Source of the DNA: Alphaproteobacteria bacterium
GTDB taxonomy: Bacteria > Pseudomonadota > Alphaproteobacteria > CAAHEQ01 > UBA3637
NCBI GenBank assembly: GCA_017466695.1
Contig: JAFTTR010000007.1
Location: forward strand, 51,690 to 115,689
Direction of reading: 5' to 3'
Length of the DNA stretch: 64,000 nt
Shown here: piece by piece, positions 26,714-33,549 of the stretch
How positions within the stretch are numbered: the stretch's first letter is position 1
Layout of the letters: each line of letters starts with the position of its first letter
Translations under genes and position numbers: made by a program
Notes under the pieces: model-generated
Databases searched by the model: none
The model's input: the letters and a program-made list of their open reading frames with translations, nothing else
What the model was told of the DNA's origin: nothing

Positions 26714-27691
26714 ATGCGTGTATTGGTTGTGGGTGGAGCAGGGTATATTGGTTCTCACGTGGTGAAAGAGCTTTTATCCCATGGAGTTGAAGTGAGGGTG
26801 TATGATAATCTTTCAACAGGCCAGACAATCAATTTGTTTGAAAACGCAGAATTTATTGAAGGCGATATTTTGGATATTCCAACACTTGAAAAAGCAATGC
26901 AAGGGGTAGATGGGGTTGTTCATTTGGCAGCAAAAAAAGCAGTGGGTGAATCAATGATGCATCCAGATATGTATGCGCTGAATAATTTAAATGGTACGGT
27001 GAATGTCTTAAATGCAATGGTGAAAAATAATGTGAAATACTTTGTTTTTTCCTCCACAGCCGCTGTTTATGGGATGCCAGATAGATCTATTTTGGATGAA
27101 ACAACGCCATTAGACCCTATTAATTTTTATGGCTTTTCAAAAAAAATGATTGAAGAGGTCTTGTCTTGGTATGACCGATTGAAAGATATTAAATTTGTGG
27201 CGTTGCGATATTTTAATGCTGTGGGATATGATGCTGAAGGGGATGTAAAAGGGATGGAGAAAAATCCTCAAAACTTGTTGCCCATCGTGATGGAAACGAT
27301 TTTTTCCGTGCGTCCTCAAATGACGGTTTTTGGGTCGGATTATCCAACAAAAGATGGCACTTGTGTGCGTGATTACATCCACGTTTCTGATTTGGCATCA
27401 GCGCATTATTTGGCGCTTGAATATTTGAAAAAAGAAAATCAAAGTCAGATTTTAAATTTAGGAACAGGAACAGGTCATTCGGTGAAAGAAATGATTGATG
27501 AAACAGAACGTGTAACGGGGAAAAAGGTGAATTATAAAATGGGAGATAGACGTCCTGGAGACCCTGCTGCTTTGATGGCTGTTTCTTTAAAAGCAAATGA
27601 ATTGTTGGGTTGGAAACCGGTGCATAGTTCTCTTGAAAACATTATTCAAACAACCTATCAACTCTATCAAAAAGAATTGGGGAAAAACTAA
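26714..27691 (+). CDS. galE: UDP-glucose 4-epimerase
   Basis: 325 residues from ATG 26714 (AAAGGAGA before it). Rossmann NAD motif VGGAGYIGSH at the N-terminus, catalytic Ser/Thr region FSSTAAVYG, the YGFSK form of the YxxxK motif, and the GalE-type RYFNAVGYDAEG and DYIHVSDLASAH. It converts UDP-glucose and UDP-galactose, feeding surface polysaccharides. It starts two bases after the sodB stop and is probably on the same mRNA, an unusual pairing. The sugar specificity could extend to the N-acetyl forms. Confidence 0.93.
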   Translation: MRVLVVGGAGYIGSHVVKELLSHGVEVRVYDNLSTGQTINLFENAEFIEGDILDIPTLEKAMQGVDGVVHLAAKKAVGESMMHPDMYALNNLNGTVNVLNAMVKNNVKYFVFSSTAAVYGMPDRSILDETTPLDPINFYGFSKKMIEEVLSWYDRLKDIKFVALRYFNAVGYDAEGDVKGMEKNPQNLLPIVMETIFSVRPQMTVFGSDYPTKDGTCVRDYIHVSDLASAHYLALEYLKKENQSQILNLGTGTGHSVKEMIDETERVTGKKVNYKMGDRRPGDPAALMAVSLKANELLGWKPVHSSLENIIQTTYQLYQKELGKN

Positions 27692-27715
27692 TACGTTAAA
27701 TTGATTAAATTTTTC

Positions 27716-27744
27716 TTGAAATCAAAAAATAAACGTGTTATACT
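27716..27744 (+). promoter_or_regulatory. Promoter of the small lipoprotein gene
   Basis: TTGAAA at 27716-27721, 17 bases, TATACT at 27739-27744, with an extended -10 (TGT before TATACT). A strong AGGAGGAA follows before ATG 27783. Confidence 0.8.
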
Positions 27745-27782
27745 TTTCTCGTTAAGCTTAATATTTTAGGAGGAAACATCTT

Positions 27783-28076
27783 ATGAAGAAACTTCTTGCT
27801 GTGGCACTTGCTTTTACAACATTGTCAGGTTGCCATTATTTGGGTGAGCCAGAAGCCTATACAGTCGTTGATGAAGAACGTGCTCCAATGATGCAACCAG
27901 TTGTCGCTCCAGCTCCTGTTGCTCCAGTAGCACCTGTTGTTCGTCCAATGGTAGCTCCTGTAGCTCCAGCCCCATCTTGTGGCTGTTCAATGGGACAATC
28001 GGCTTGTCAAATCAATCCAGGCGTTTCTGGTCCGATTATGATAACGATTCCAGCTTCAACAGTCTGCATCCAATAA
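27783..28076 (+). CDS. Small Pro/Ala/Val-rich lipoprotein
   Basis: 97 residues. The signal peptide ends in the lipobox LSGC (Cys at about residue 17). A middle region is made of repeated PVAPVAP-type units, followed by a Cys-containing end (CGCSMG, ACQ, VCIQ). It is probably attached to the envelope, with a Pro-rich stretch spanning or reaching into the periplasm and a disulfide-bonded head. A strong promoter, a strong ribosome-binding site and a hairpin of the TGTAC-core family after the gene suggest high expression. I recognise no named family. Confidence 0.85.
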   Translation: MKKLLAVALAFTTLSGCHYLGEPEAYTVVDEERAPMMQPVVAPAPVAPVAPVVRPMVAPVAPAPSCGCSMGQSACQINPGVSGPIMITIPASTVCIQ

Positions 28077-28093
28077 AAACAAATTTTATAGGA

Positions 28094-28168
28094 TATCTAA
28101 AAACCCCTTTTTCAACCTTATGTACGCTTTTTTTTGTACACTACGGTTCAAAAAAGGGGTTTTATCTA
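28094..28168 (+). repeat. TATCTA / TGTAC-core hairpin, copy D (after the lipoprotein gene)
   Basis: TATCTA at 28094 and ATCTA ending at 28168 enclose AAAACCCCTTTTT (28100-28112) against AAAAAGGGGTTTT (28151-28163), then ACC against GGT, around ATGTACG, a T run and GTACACTAC. It starts 17 bases after the stop codon. The arms are unrelated to those of copies A-C and E. Confidence 0.8.
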
Positions 28169-28259
28169 TTTCTTAAAAACTTGTTTTTAAATTCAGACGT
28201 TAGAAACAATCATCTAAAGCAAACCCCAAATTCTTTTGAGAGAAATTTAAAATTTCTGC

Positions 28260-28288
28260 TTGAAATGTTAAATGAATGTTGATATACT
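28260..28288 (+). promoter_or_regulatory. Promoter of the structured RNA
   Basis: TTGAAA at 28260-28265, 17 bases, TATACT at 28283-28288; start expected near 28295, at the base of the first hairpin. Confidence 0.75.
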
Positions 28289-28294
28289 TTTTCT

Positions 28295-28535
28295 GTTGGG
28301 AAATGCCTAAGCCCAACTAGGGGTTCGAAACCCGATTACACCAAGGGCAATGGTTTATATTATTTTAATATCAACCAAAGTCAAAATGGCATCCACTACA
28401 AAAAATATGGTTTAACACATATTTAAAGGGTGGATGCCTACTAAATAAGGGGTTCTACCCTGAATAAGTAGGACTATCTACTTGGTGTAATAGTTTCGAA
28501 CATCCACCCACCTCCTTTAGGTGGGTTTATCTTTT
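28295..28535 (+). ncRNA. Candidate structured RNA of about 240 nt with its own promoter and terminator
   Basis: There is no coding frame. A closing stem pairs GTTCGAAAC (28323-28331) with GTTTCGAAC (28493-28501) and ATTACACCAAG (28335-28345) with CTTGGTGTAAT (28481-28491). Inside it are three hairpins: TGGTT/AACCA (28351-28377), GGCATCCAC/GTGGATGCC (28388-28396 with 28430-28438), and CTACT/AGTAG enclosing AGGG/CCCT (28439-28472). A 5' hairpin pairs GTTGGG with CCCAAC. GGGTGGATG (28428-28436) can instead pair with CATCCACCC (28501-28509), which overlaps the terminator arm. I looked for the sequence marks of tmRNA, RNase P RNA and SRP RNA and did not find them. It may be a 6S-like RNA, an unknown small RNA, or a leader controlling the next gene. 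Confidence 0.6.
28506..28535 (+). terminator. Intrinsic terminator at the end of the structured RNA
   Basis: ACCCACCT (28506-28513) and AGGTGGGT (28519-28526) form a stem around CCTTT, followed by TTATCTTTT. It lies about 30 bases before the SLOG gene start. Confidence 0.8.
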
Positions 28536-28563
28536 GGCAAAAGATAAGGATTTTGGGGTGTTT

Positions 28564-29037
28564 ATGGGGAAAATTTGCACTTTTTTTGGTCATCGAGATA
28601 CATTTAGTGGTAATGACATGAGGGCGCGTGTTCGAGATATATTGGTTGATTTGATTGAAAAAGAAGGTGTTGATTTTTTCTTGTTTGGGTCATATGGACG
28701 CTTTGATGATATGTGTGCAGGTGTTACAAGAGAACTTAAAACCATATATCCTCATATTATATTGCATTTGTTATTGCCATACCCTACACGTATGAAATCG
28801 GAGGGGAAAGGTGCTTTTTTTTGTGAAGAAGATTTTGATGAAATTTCTTTTTTTGATATAGATAAAATGTATCACTTTAAAAAAGTAATTGGAAAACGCA
28901 ATGAATTTATGGCAAAAACTTGTGACTTTATGGTTTGTTATGTTTCCTATCCTTTGGGTGGGGCTTATAAAGCGATGAAAAAAGCTATTCGCTTGAAAAA
29001 GAAGATTTTTAATTTGGCAGATACTTCTTTGCTTTAA
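28564..29037 (+). CDS. SLOG-domain protein (DUF1273/YpsA-like)
   Basis: 157 residues from ATG 28564, preceded by GGGGTG; an in-frame TTG at 28534 lies in the terminator tail and is rejected. It begins MGKICTFFGHRDTF, has GVDFFLFGSYGRFDDMCAGV, and YPHIILHLLLPYP, the pattern of small SLOG proteins with a Rossmann-like fold that binds nucleotides or their derivatives. No partner gene points to a role. The structured RNA and terminator directly before it raise the possibility that its expression depends on read-through. Confidence 0.7.
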   Translation: MGKICTFFGHRDTFSGNDMRARVRDILVDLIEKEGVDFFLFGSYGRFDDMCAGVTRELKTIYPHIILHLLLPYPTRMKSEGKGAFFCEEDFDEISFFDIDKMYHFKKVIGKRNEFMAKTCDFMVCYVSYPLGGAYKAMKKAIRLKKKIFNLADTSLL

Positions 29038-29094
29038 ATAAGATGTTTTTCATTTAAAGAGAATGTTTTTGAATTTTAAAAGAAAAAATAACGC

Positions 29095-29123
29095 TTGATT
29101 TTATAACTACTTAGCGTTAAACT
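29095..29123 (+). promoter_or_regulatory. Promoter of the NlpD-like gene, very close to the start codon
   Basis: TTGATT at 29095-29100, 17 bases, TAAACT at 29118-29123. The start of transcription would be near 29130, next to the ATG at 29131, and there is no Shine-Dalgarno sequence, so the mRNA may be leaderless. Confidence 0.5.
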
Positions 29124-29130
29124 TATTTTT

Positions 29131-30051
29131 ATGATGAAAATAGTTAAAAGTTTTTCATTATTGATTTTGGGGATTTCCTTGCTTGGGGGCTGTCAAGGGT
29201 ATCATTCTGACGGTGAGTTTTTGTATGTGAAAAGAGGCGATACGCTTTATTCCCTTACCAAAAAAAATAATCTTTCAATGCGAGAAGTGATTAAAGAAAA
29301 TAATTTAAGACAACCTTATACCTTAAAAGTGGGGCAAAAGTTAAGAATTCCTCAACCCAAAATGCATACGGTTGTGAAAGGGGACACGCTTTATAATATT
29401 TCAAAAAGATACAATATGAGTGTGCATGAACTTTCAAAAGTGAATAACTTAAAAGAGCCATACACCATTCATTTAGGGCAAGAGTTAAAGGTGGCTTCTT
29501 TGGAAGAAAAACCTGTTACAACAAGCAAAAAAACACGAATGGCTTCAGCAAAAGAACGCAACACTTATACGGCTTTGGATAATGCCAAAGAAGAACCGTT
29601 GAAAGTTAAAAATACACCTCAAAAACAATCAAAAGGGGTGGCAAGGAAAAGTGCTAAAATCCCTTATTGGCAATCGAAAAAAAGGTTTTCATGGCCAGTT
29701 AAAGGGCCGGTTGTGTCAAAATTTGGTTTGAATGCTAAAGGTCAACAAAATGACGGTATTAACATCAAAGCAAAAGCTGGTTCCCCTGTGAAGGCTGCTG
29801 AAGCTGGTGTGGTGGGATATGCCTCTAATGGCTTGAAAGGGTATGGTAATTTGGTCCTTATTCGTCATAAGAGTGGTTGGATTAGCGCTTATGCGCACAA
29901 TCAAAAACTGTTGGTTAAAAAAGGTCAAACGGTCAAAAAAGGTCAAAAAATTGCCCTTGTTGGAAGTAGTGGAAACGTTAAAACACCTCAACTGCATTTT
30001 GAATTAAGGTATAAAACAAAGGTTGTAAACCCTCAAAATTATTTAAAATAA
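29131..30051 (+). CDS. NlpD-like lipoprotein with two LysM and a degenerate M23 domain
   Basis: 306 residues. A lipobox (LLGGC) ends the signal peptide; two LysM domains follow (VKRGDTLYSLTKKNN near 35-75 and VVKGDTLYNISKRYN near 85-130), then a Lys-rich linker and an M23/LytM domain from about residue 190. The zinc-binding H and D of active M23 enzymes are replaced (QQNDGINI where HxGID is expected), as in NlpD and EnvC, while AYAHN and LHFELRY remain. Such proteins activate amidases at the septum rather than cut themselves. The start may be either of two adjacent ATG codons. Confidence 0.88.
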   Translation: MMKIVKSFSLLILGISLLGGCQGYHSDGEFLYVKRGDTLYSLTKKNNLSMREVIKENNLRQPYTLKVGQKLRIPQPKMHTVVKGDTLYNISKRYNMSVHELSKVNNLKEPYTIHLGQELKVASLEEKPVTTSKKTRMASAKERNTYTALDNAKEEPLKVKNTPQKQSKGVARKSAKIPYWQSKKRFSWPVKGPVVSKFGLNAKGQQNDGINIKAKAGSPVKAAEAGVVGYASNGLKGYGNLVLIRHKSGWISAYAHNQKLLVKKGQTVKKGQKIALVGSSGNVKTPQLHFELRYKTKVVNPQNYLK

Positions 30052-30055
30052 AACG

Positions 30056-30084
30056 TTTACAAGATAAAAATAATGTGTTAGAGT
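30056..30084 (+). promoter_or_regulatory. Possible promoter of the Sel1-repeat gene
   Basis: TTTACA at 30056-30061, 17 bases, TAGAGT at 30079-30084. The -10 is a partial match. GGAGGAAAAA precedes ATG 30116. Confidence 0.45.
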
Positions 30085-30115
30085 GAATTTAGATGTGGTT
30101 TTTTTGGAGGAAAAA

Positions 30116-31519
30116 ATGAAACAGTCTTCACTCGCTGCTTTTTTGGGAATTTGTTTATTATCAACAACGGCATTGGCTGATTTGTCAGATGCGCTCACAG
30201 CGTTTAAAATTAGCAGATACGACCAAGCATTTGCTGAATTTTCATATTTAGCTGATGAAGGGGATGCAACAGCCTATTATTATTTAGGGAAGATGTATGC
30301 GCAAGGTCTTGGCGTGCCAAAAGATGACACAATGGCTGTTGAATATTATAAAAAAGCTGAAAGTGCTTATAATATTGACGCTGCGTACGAGTTAGCTCAA
30401 ATTTTGCTTGCGGGTGCAAAAACAGCTGATACACCAGAGTTTGAAACCGGTTTAAGATATTTAAAACGAGCTGCTTATGCTGGGCAGGCTGAAGCTCTTT
30501 ATGAATTAGGGGAAATGTTCGCTCAAGGTAAAAATGTAGAACAAAACTATCAAAATTCATTTGGATATTATTTGATGAGTGCGTTGAGGGGAAATGCAGC
30601 TGCTCAGTTTAAACTGGGTCTTCACTATTTACTTGGTTGGGGAACACCTCAAGACTTTGAAAACTCAGTTAAATGGTTGAGTCGTTCAGCCCGTCAAGGC
30701 TATGTCTGGGCGCAACAAAAATTGGCAGAGTTACGCTCAACACACCCAGCTGTTTTAAATATTCCTGATGCATATGCATGGTATAGTATTATTGCAGCTT
30801 ATAATGCCGAGGATGAGGTTGGTAAAGAAGCGATGGTTAAACGAGATGAGTTGCTTAAAAAGATTAAGAAAAAAGAAGTCTTAATACAAATGCAACGCAA
30901 TGCAAGAGAATGGCGCCCAATTCCACCAGAAAAATCTGTCCCTAAAAATGATTTGCTCATTATCCCAACGCCTATTATCAAAGGATTTAATGATCCAGAA
31001 TCCATTCAAACTATGTTGGCACAAGGGGAAGTTTTGTTGACAGACGGACGCAAATATTCTGTTTCACAAGAAATGATTGTTGAAGCCTCTATTACAAAGA
31101 ATTTCTCAAAAATTGAAAAGCAAATTAACAATGCTGTCAAGAAAGGAGAGGTGGAAGCCTATGCCTACTATGGCGACTTGTTGCGTTCACGCTTCCAAAA
31201 TACGCCTGCTGCCGTGGATTGGTATCGTAAAGGGGCTGAAGAAGGGGACCCTTATGCACAATATCAATTAGCAAAATGTTATTGTGAAGGAAAAGGTGTT
31301 GATGCGCCTCGTCCAAGTCAATGTTATGCTTGGTTAAAGGTGGCTTTGGATCACTCTGAAGATACGTTGAACTTAACCATTCAAAATGCGATTAATGCGA
31401 TTGAAGCTGAAATTGATGATAATGAGCTAGCGCAAGGGCATCAATTGTATGCTGAATTTAACAAAAAAGCGCAAGAACAAGAAAAGAAAAAAGATATTAT
31501 TTCCAATATCTTTGAGTAA
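30116..31519 (+). CDS. Exported Sel1-repeat protein
   Basis: 467 residues from ATG 30116 (GGAGG upstream). A Sec signal peptide ends at STTALA. Sel1-like repeats follow (YYLGKMYAQGLGVPKDD, YELGEMFAQGKNVEQN, FKLGLHYLLGWGTPQD), and after a linker of about 120 residues more repeats (YYGDLLRSRF, YQLAKCYCEGKGVDAP). The repeats build a helical solenoid for protein binding, usually in the periplasm. It has a clear terminator after it and stands alone. The partner cannot be named. Confidence 0.9.
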   Translation: MKQSSLAAFLGICLLSTTALADLSDALTAFKISRYDQAFAEFSYLADEGDATAYYYLGKMYAQGLGVPKDDTMAVEYYKKAESAYNIDAAYELAQILLAGAKTADTPEFETGLRYLKRAAYAGQAEALYELGEMFAQGKNVEQNYQNSFGYYLMSALRGNAAAQFKLGLHYLLGWGTPQDFENSVKWLSRSARQGYVWAQQKLAELRSTHPAVLNIPDAYAWYSIIAAYNAEDEVGKEAMVKRDELLKKIKKKEVLIQMQRNAREWRPIPPEKSVPKNDLLIIPTPIIKGFNDPESIQTMLAQGEVLLTDGRKYSVSQEMIVEASITKNFSKIEKQINNAVKKGEVEAYAYYGDLLRSRFQNTPAAVDWYRKGAEEGDPYAQYQLAKCYCEGKGVDAPRPSQCYAWLKVALDHSEDTLNLTIQNAINAIEAEIDDNELAQGHQLYAEFNKKAQEQEKKKDIISNIFE

Positions 31520-31544
31520 AGGATAAGTTCTTAAATCTGAGAAT

Positions 31545-31580
31545 AAAGCCCTCAAAAGAAATTTTCTTTGAGGGCTTTTT
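31545..31580 (+). terminator. Terminator of the Sel1 gene
   Basis: AAAGCCCTCAAA and TTTGAGGGCTTT with one bulged A around a short loop, followed by T residues. Confidence 0.85.
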
Positions 31581-31584
31581 ACGC

Positions 31585-31617
31585 ATGAAAAATCAAACCC
31601 CCTGCGCTGGCAGGGGG
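31585..31617 (-). terminator. Terminator of the secretin-like operon
   Basis: On the minus strand a stem of CCCCCTGC with GCAGGGGG (31598-31617) is followed by TTTGATTTTT, shortly after the stop of the Pro/Gln-rich gene. Confidence 0.8.
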
Positions 31618-31623
31618 TGAATT

Positions 31624-32349
31624 TTATCTTACTTTTGGAATGTGAATTTCTGCAAAAGCTCCTGGAGGAATTCTGCGTTTAGCATACTTTGGATTTGCCA
31701 TTGAAATGGAATAAATAGGCACTTCTGTTAAACGGAGTGCTTCTTCAAAAAAGCTTTCAGCAATTCTGTCATAGCGTGTTGAATTCATAAGGTATAAAAT
31801 ACAAGCCTGTCCTCTATCAATGCGTCCACAGCGAGGCAATTTTACACGAATGTCATCATTTCTGACAACGCCTTGTAAGCCTTGTGGGGCAGGGGCTGAG
31901 GAGCCTGAAAACATCATGGCGCCAAGTAATATGCCAAACAAAAGAGCGCCGACTGTTAAAATCCCCATGGTTTTAGGATTGGTTAATTGAGGAGAAGCAC
32001 TTTGTTGCATTTGTTGAGGCGTGCTTTGTCTAACAGCTGATTGTCCCATTTGTGTTTGTTGATAACGATAAGGCTGTTGTCCTTGGACAGGGGCTCGTTG
32101 TACCATATGTGTAGGTCTTCCTTGTTGAGCAGCTCCTGTAGCTGGTCTTGACATAGGGGCTGATTGCACAGGGCGTGTCATTGGACGTTGTCCTGCTTGA
32201 GGCGCCATTCTAGCTGGATTTACAGGTCTTCTTGCTCCTTGTGGGGGGACTTGACCTGTTCCTTGAGAGGATTGAGCTGGCCTTCTCACCCCTTGAGCAG
32301 GAGGATTTTGTTGTGGATTAGATGGCCGTTGTCTATTTGGATCTGTCAT
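31624..32349 (-). CDS. Pro/Gln-rich single-TM protein of the secretion cluster
   Basis: 241 residues. Residues 1-125 are low-complexity Pro, Gln, Arg and Gly. One TM helix follows at about 133-150 (GILTVGALLFGILLGAMMF), then a compact C-terminal domain of 85 residues with two Cys (PRCGRIDRGQACILYL), probably in the periplasm. The topology, a disordered cytosolic arm plus a periplasmic head, is common in secretion-system inner-membrane proteins. Its start overlaps the previous stop in a TAATG arrangement, so translation is coupled to the secretin-like gene. No named family. Confidence 0.8.
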   Translation of the reverse strand: MTDPNRQRPSNPQQNPPAQGVRRPAQSSQGTGQVPPQGARRPVNPARMAPQAGQRPMTRPVQSAPMSRPATGAAQQGRPTHMVQRAPVQGQQPYRYQQTQMGQSAVRQSTPQQMQQSASPQLTNPKTMGILTVGALLFGILLGAMMFSGSSAPAPQGLQGVVRNDDIRVKLPRCGRIDRGQACILYLMNSTRYDRIAESFFEEALRLTEVPIYSISMANPKYAKRRIPPGAFAEIHIPKVR

Positions 32350-33536
32350 TATTGTTCTCCTACCAAACGAATAAGTTTGAGTTTAATTAAGATGAGCAGT
32401 TCACCTCCCATTTGTGTGTCTGGAAGTCCAATGATGGCTAATTCATCATCAATGGCGGCATTCACATTGAAAGAGGAAATTTCACCTGCTTTGTTATTCA
32501 CCGAAAGGGTTGTGCTGATGTTCCCATTTTTACCCATTGTTGGGTTTAAAGAGAGCATCAATTGAGGTGCCATATAGGCTGTACCAATGTTGCATTTTGC
32601 AACATCAAAGAACATTCTCCATCCATTGGGAACAACAGCTAAGCCGTCACTTAAAAGAGTTGTTCCACCTGTTTGGTTCAACGTATTTACCAAGGAATTA
32701 TAAGATTTTTGATGACCAAGGACAAGCAATTTCCCTTGTAATCCATTGTTGGAAGAGTGGATTTTATCCAACCCATAGCGAGACATGATATAATTCCAAT
32801 TTTGAAATCCATTTAAACGATAAACACTGGTATCTGCAATAAGCATTTCCCCATTTGAATGAATGCTTTCAATGAGTTTTTGAACGGTTTTTTCTTCTTG
32901 ACGTGTCAATGTTAAACGCAAGAGGCCAGCATTCCAATCAGGGACAATGTTTTCAATCCCAGCTCCACGAAGAGCGTCTAAAACCCCTAAAATAACAAGT
33001 CGGTTGTGTGGTAATGAAATGGTAAAATCAGCTCTTTTTGAAATGTTTAATTTTTGCGTTGTTTCATTATAAGAAAAATACATATCCACATTTTCAAGAA
33101 GGGCTTTGACGACACTTTCTAAATCCCCATATAAATCTTGGGCTGAAAGGGTGGGGTAATTGTTATCTTCTGTATAAACCAAAATACCTGCTTCATCAAC
33201 CAATGTTTGAATGGCTTCATCAATGGGCTTGTCTGTGAAAGTATATCCATTGACTTCATAGCGAGGAAGAGGCTCTGTTTTTGTAATTTTAATGAGTTTA
33301 AAATCGTTTAAATTCACAGGAAGCGTTGTTGAAATCTCTTGGGCGTGAAACCCATTTGTTTGGCAACGATAAGGGGTTTCAATGTTGAGTTCTGGCGCTT
33401 GAGGAGTCATTTGATTGAGTTCAAATGAGGAAGGCCGTTGTGTTTGTATCACATTATAAACGTTGCTCATTGTCGCCAAAGCAGCTGGTGATGAAAAAAG
33501 TTGGGCAATCAAAAAAGCAAAATAAATTTTTTTCAT
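32349..33536 (-). CDS. Secretin-like outer-membrane protein (PilN/type IVB pilus type)
   Basis: 395 residues with a Sec signal peptide (ends at AALA). Residues about 105-170 resemble the secretin N0/STN domain (FTDKPIDEAIQTLVDEAG, QDLYGDLESVVKALL). A second ring-type domain follows (ISLPHNRLVILGVLDALRG), and the end has short amphipathic strands and GLPDTQMGGELLILIKL, like the last part of a secretin barrel. It is shorter than most secretins (about 500 or more residues). It could be a pilus or type IV secretion outer-membrane ring component. Its neighbours, a TM protein with a periplasmic head and VirB6-like proteins upstream, agree with that. It lacks a lipobox. Confidence 0.65.
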   Translation of the reverse strand: MKKIYFAFLIAQLFSSPAALATMSNVYNVIQTQRPSSFELNQMTPQAPELNIETPYRCQTNGFHAQEISTTLPVNLNDFKLIKITKTEPLPRYEVNGYTFTDKPIDEAIQTLVDEAGILVYTEDNNYPTLSAQDLYGDLESVVKALLENVDMYFSYNETTQKLNISKRADFTISLPHNRLVILGVLDALRGAGIENIVPDWNAGLLRLTLTRQEEKTVQKLIESIHSNGEMLIADTSVYRLNGFQNWNYIMSRYGLDKIHSSNNGLQGKLLVLGHQKSYNSLVNTLNQTGGTTLLSDGLAVVPNGWRMFFDVAKCNIGTAYMAPQLMLSLNPTMGKNGNISTTLSVNNKAGEISSFNVNAAIDDELAIIGLPDTQMGGELLILIKLKLIRLVGEQ

Positions 33537-33549
33537 GTTCGTATCCTTT

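Noticed and set aside
28318..28345. GGGTTCGAAACCC followed by TTACACCA looks like a tRNA or tmRNA T-arm and CCA end
   Set aside because: Only three of the five T-stem pairs form and the acceptor strand is too short. The segment pairs better with GTTTCGAAC at 28493, so it is taken as part of the structured RNA.
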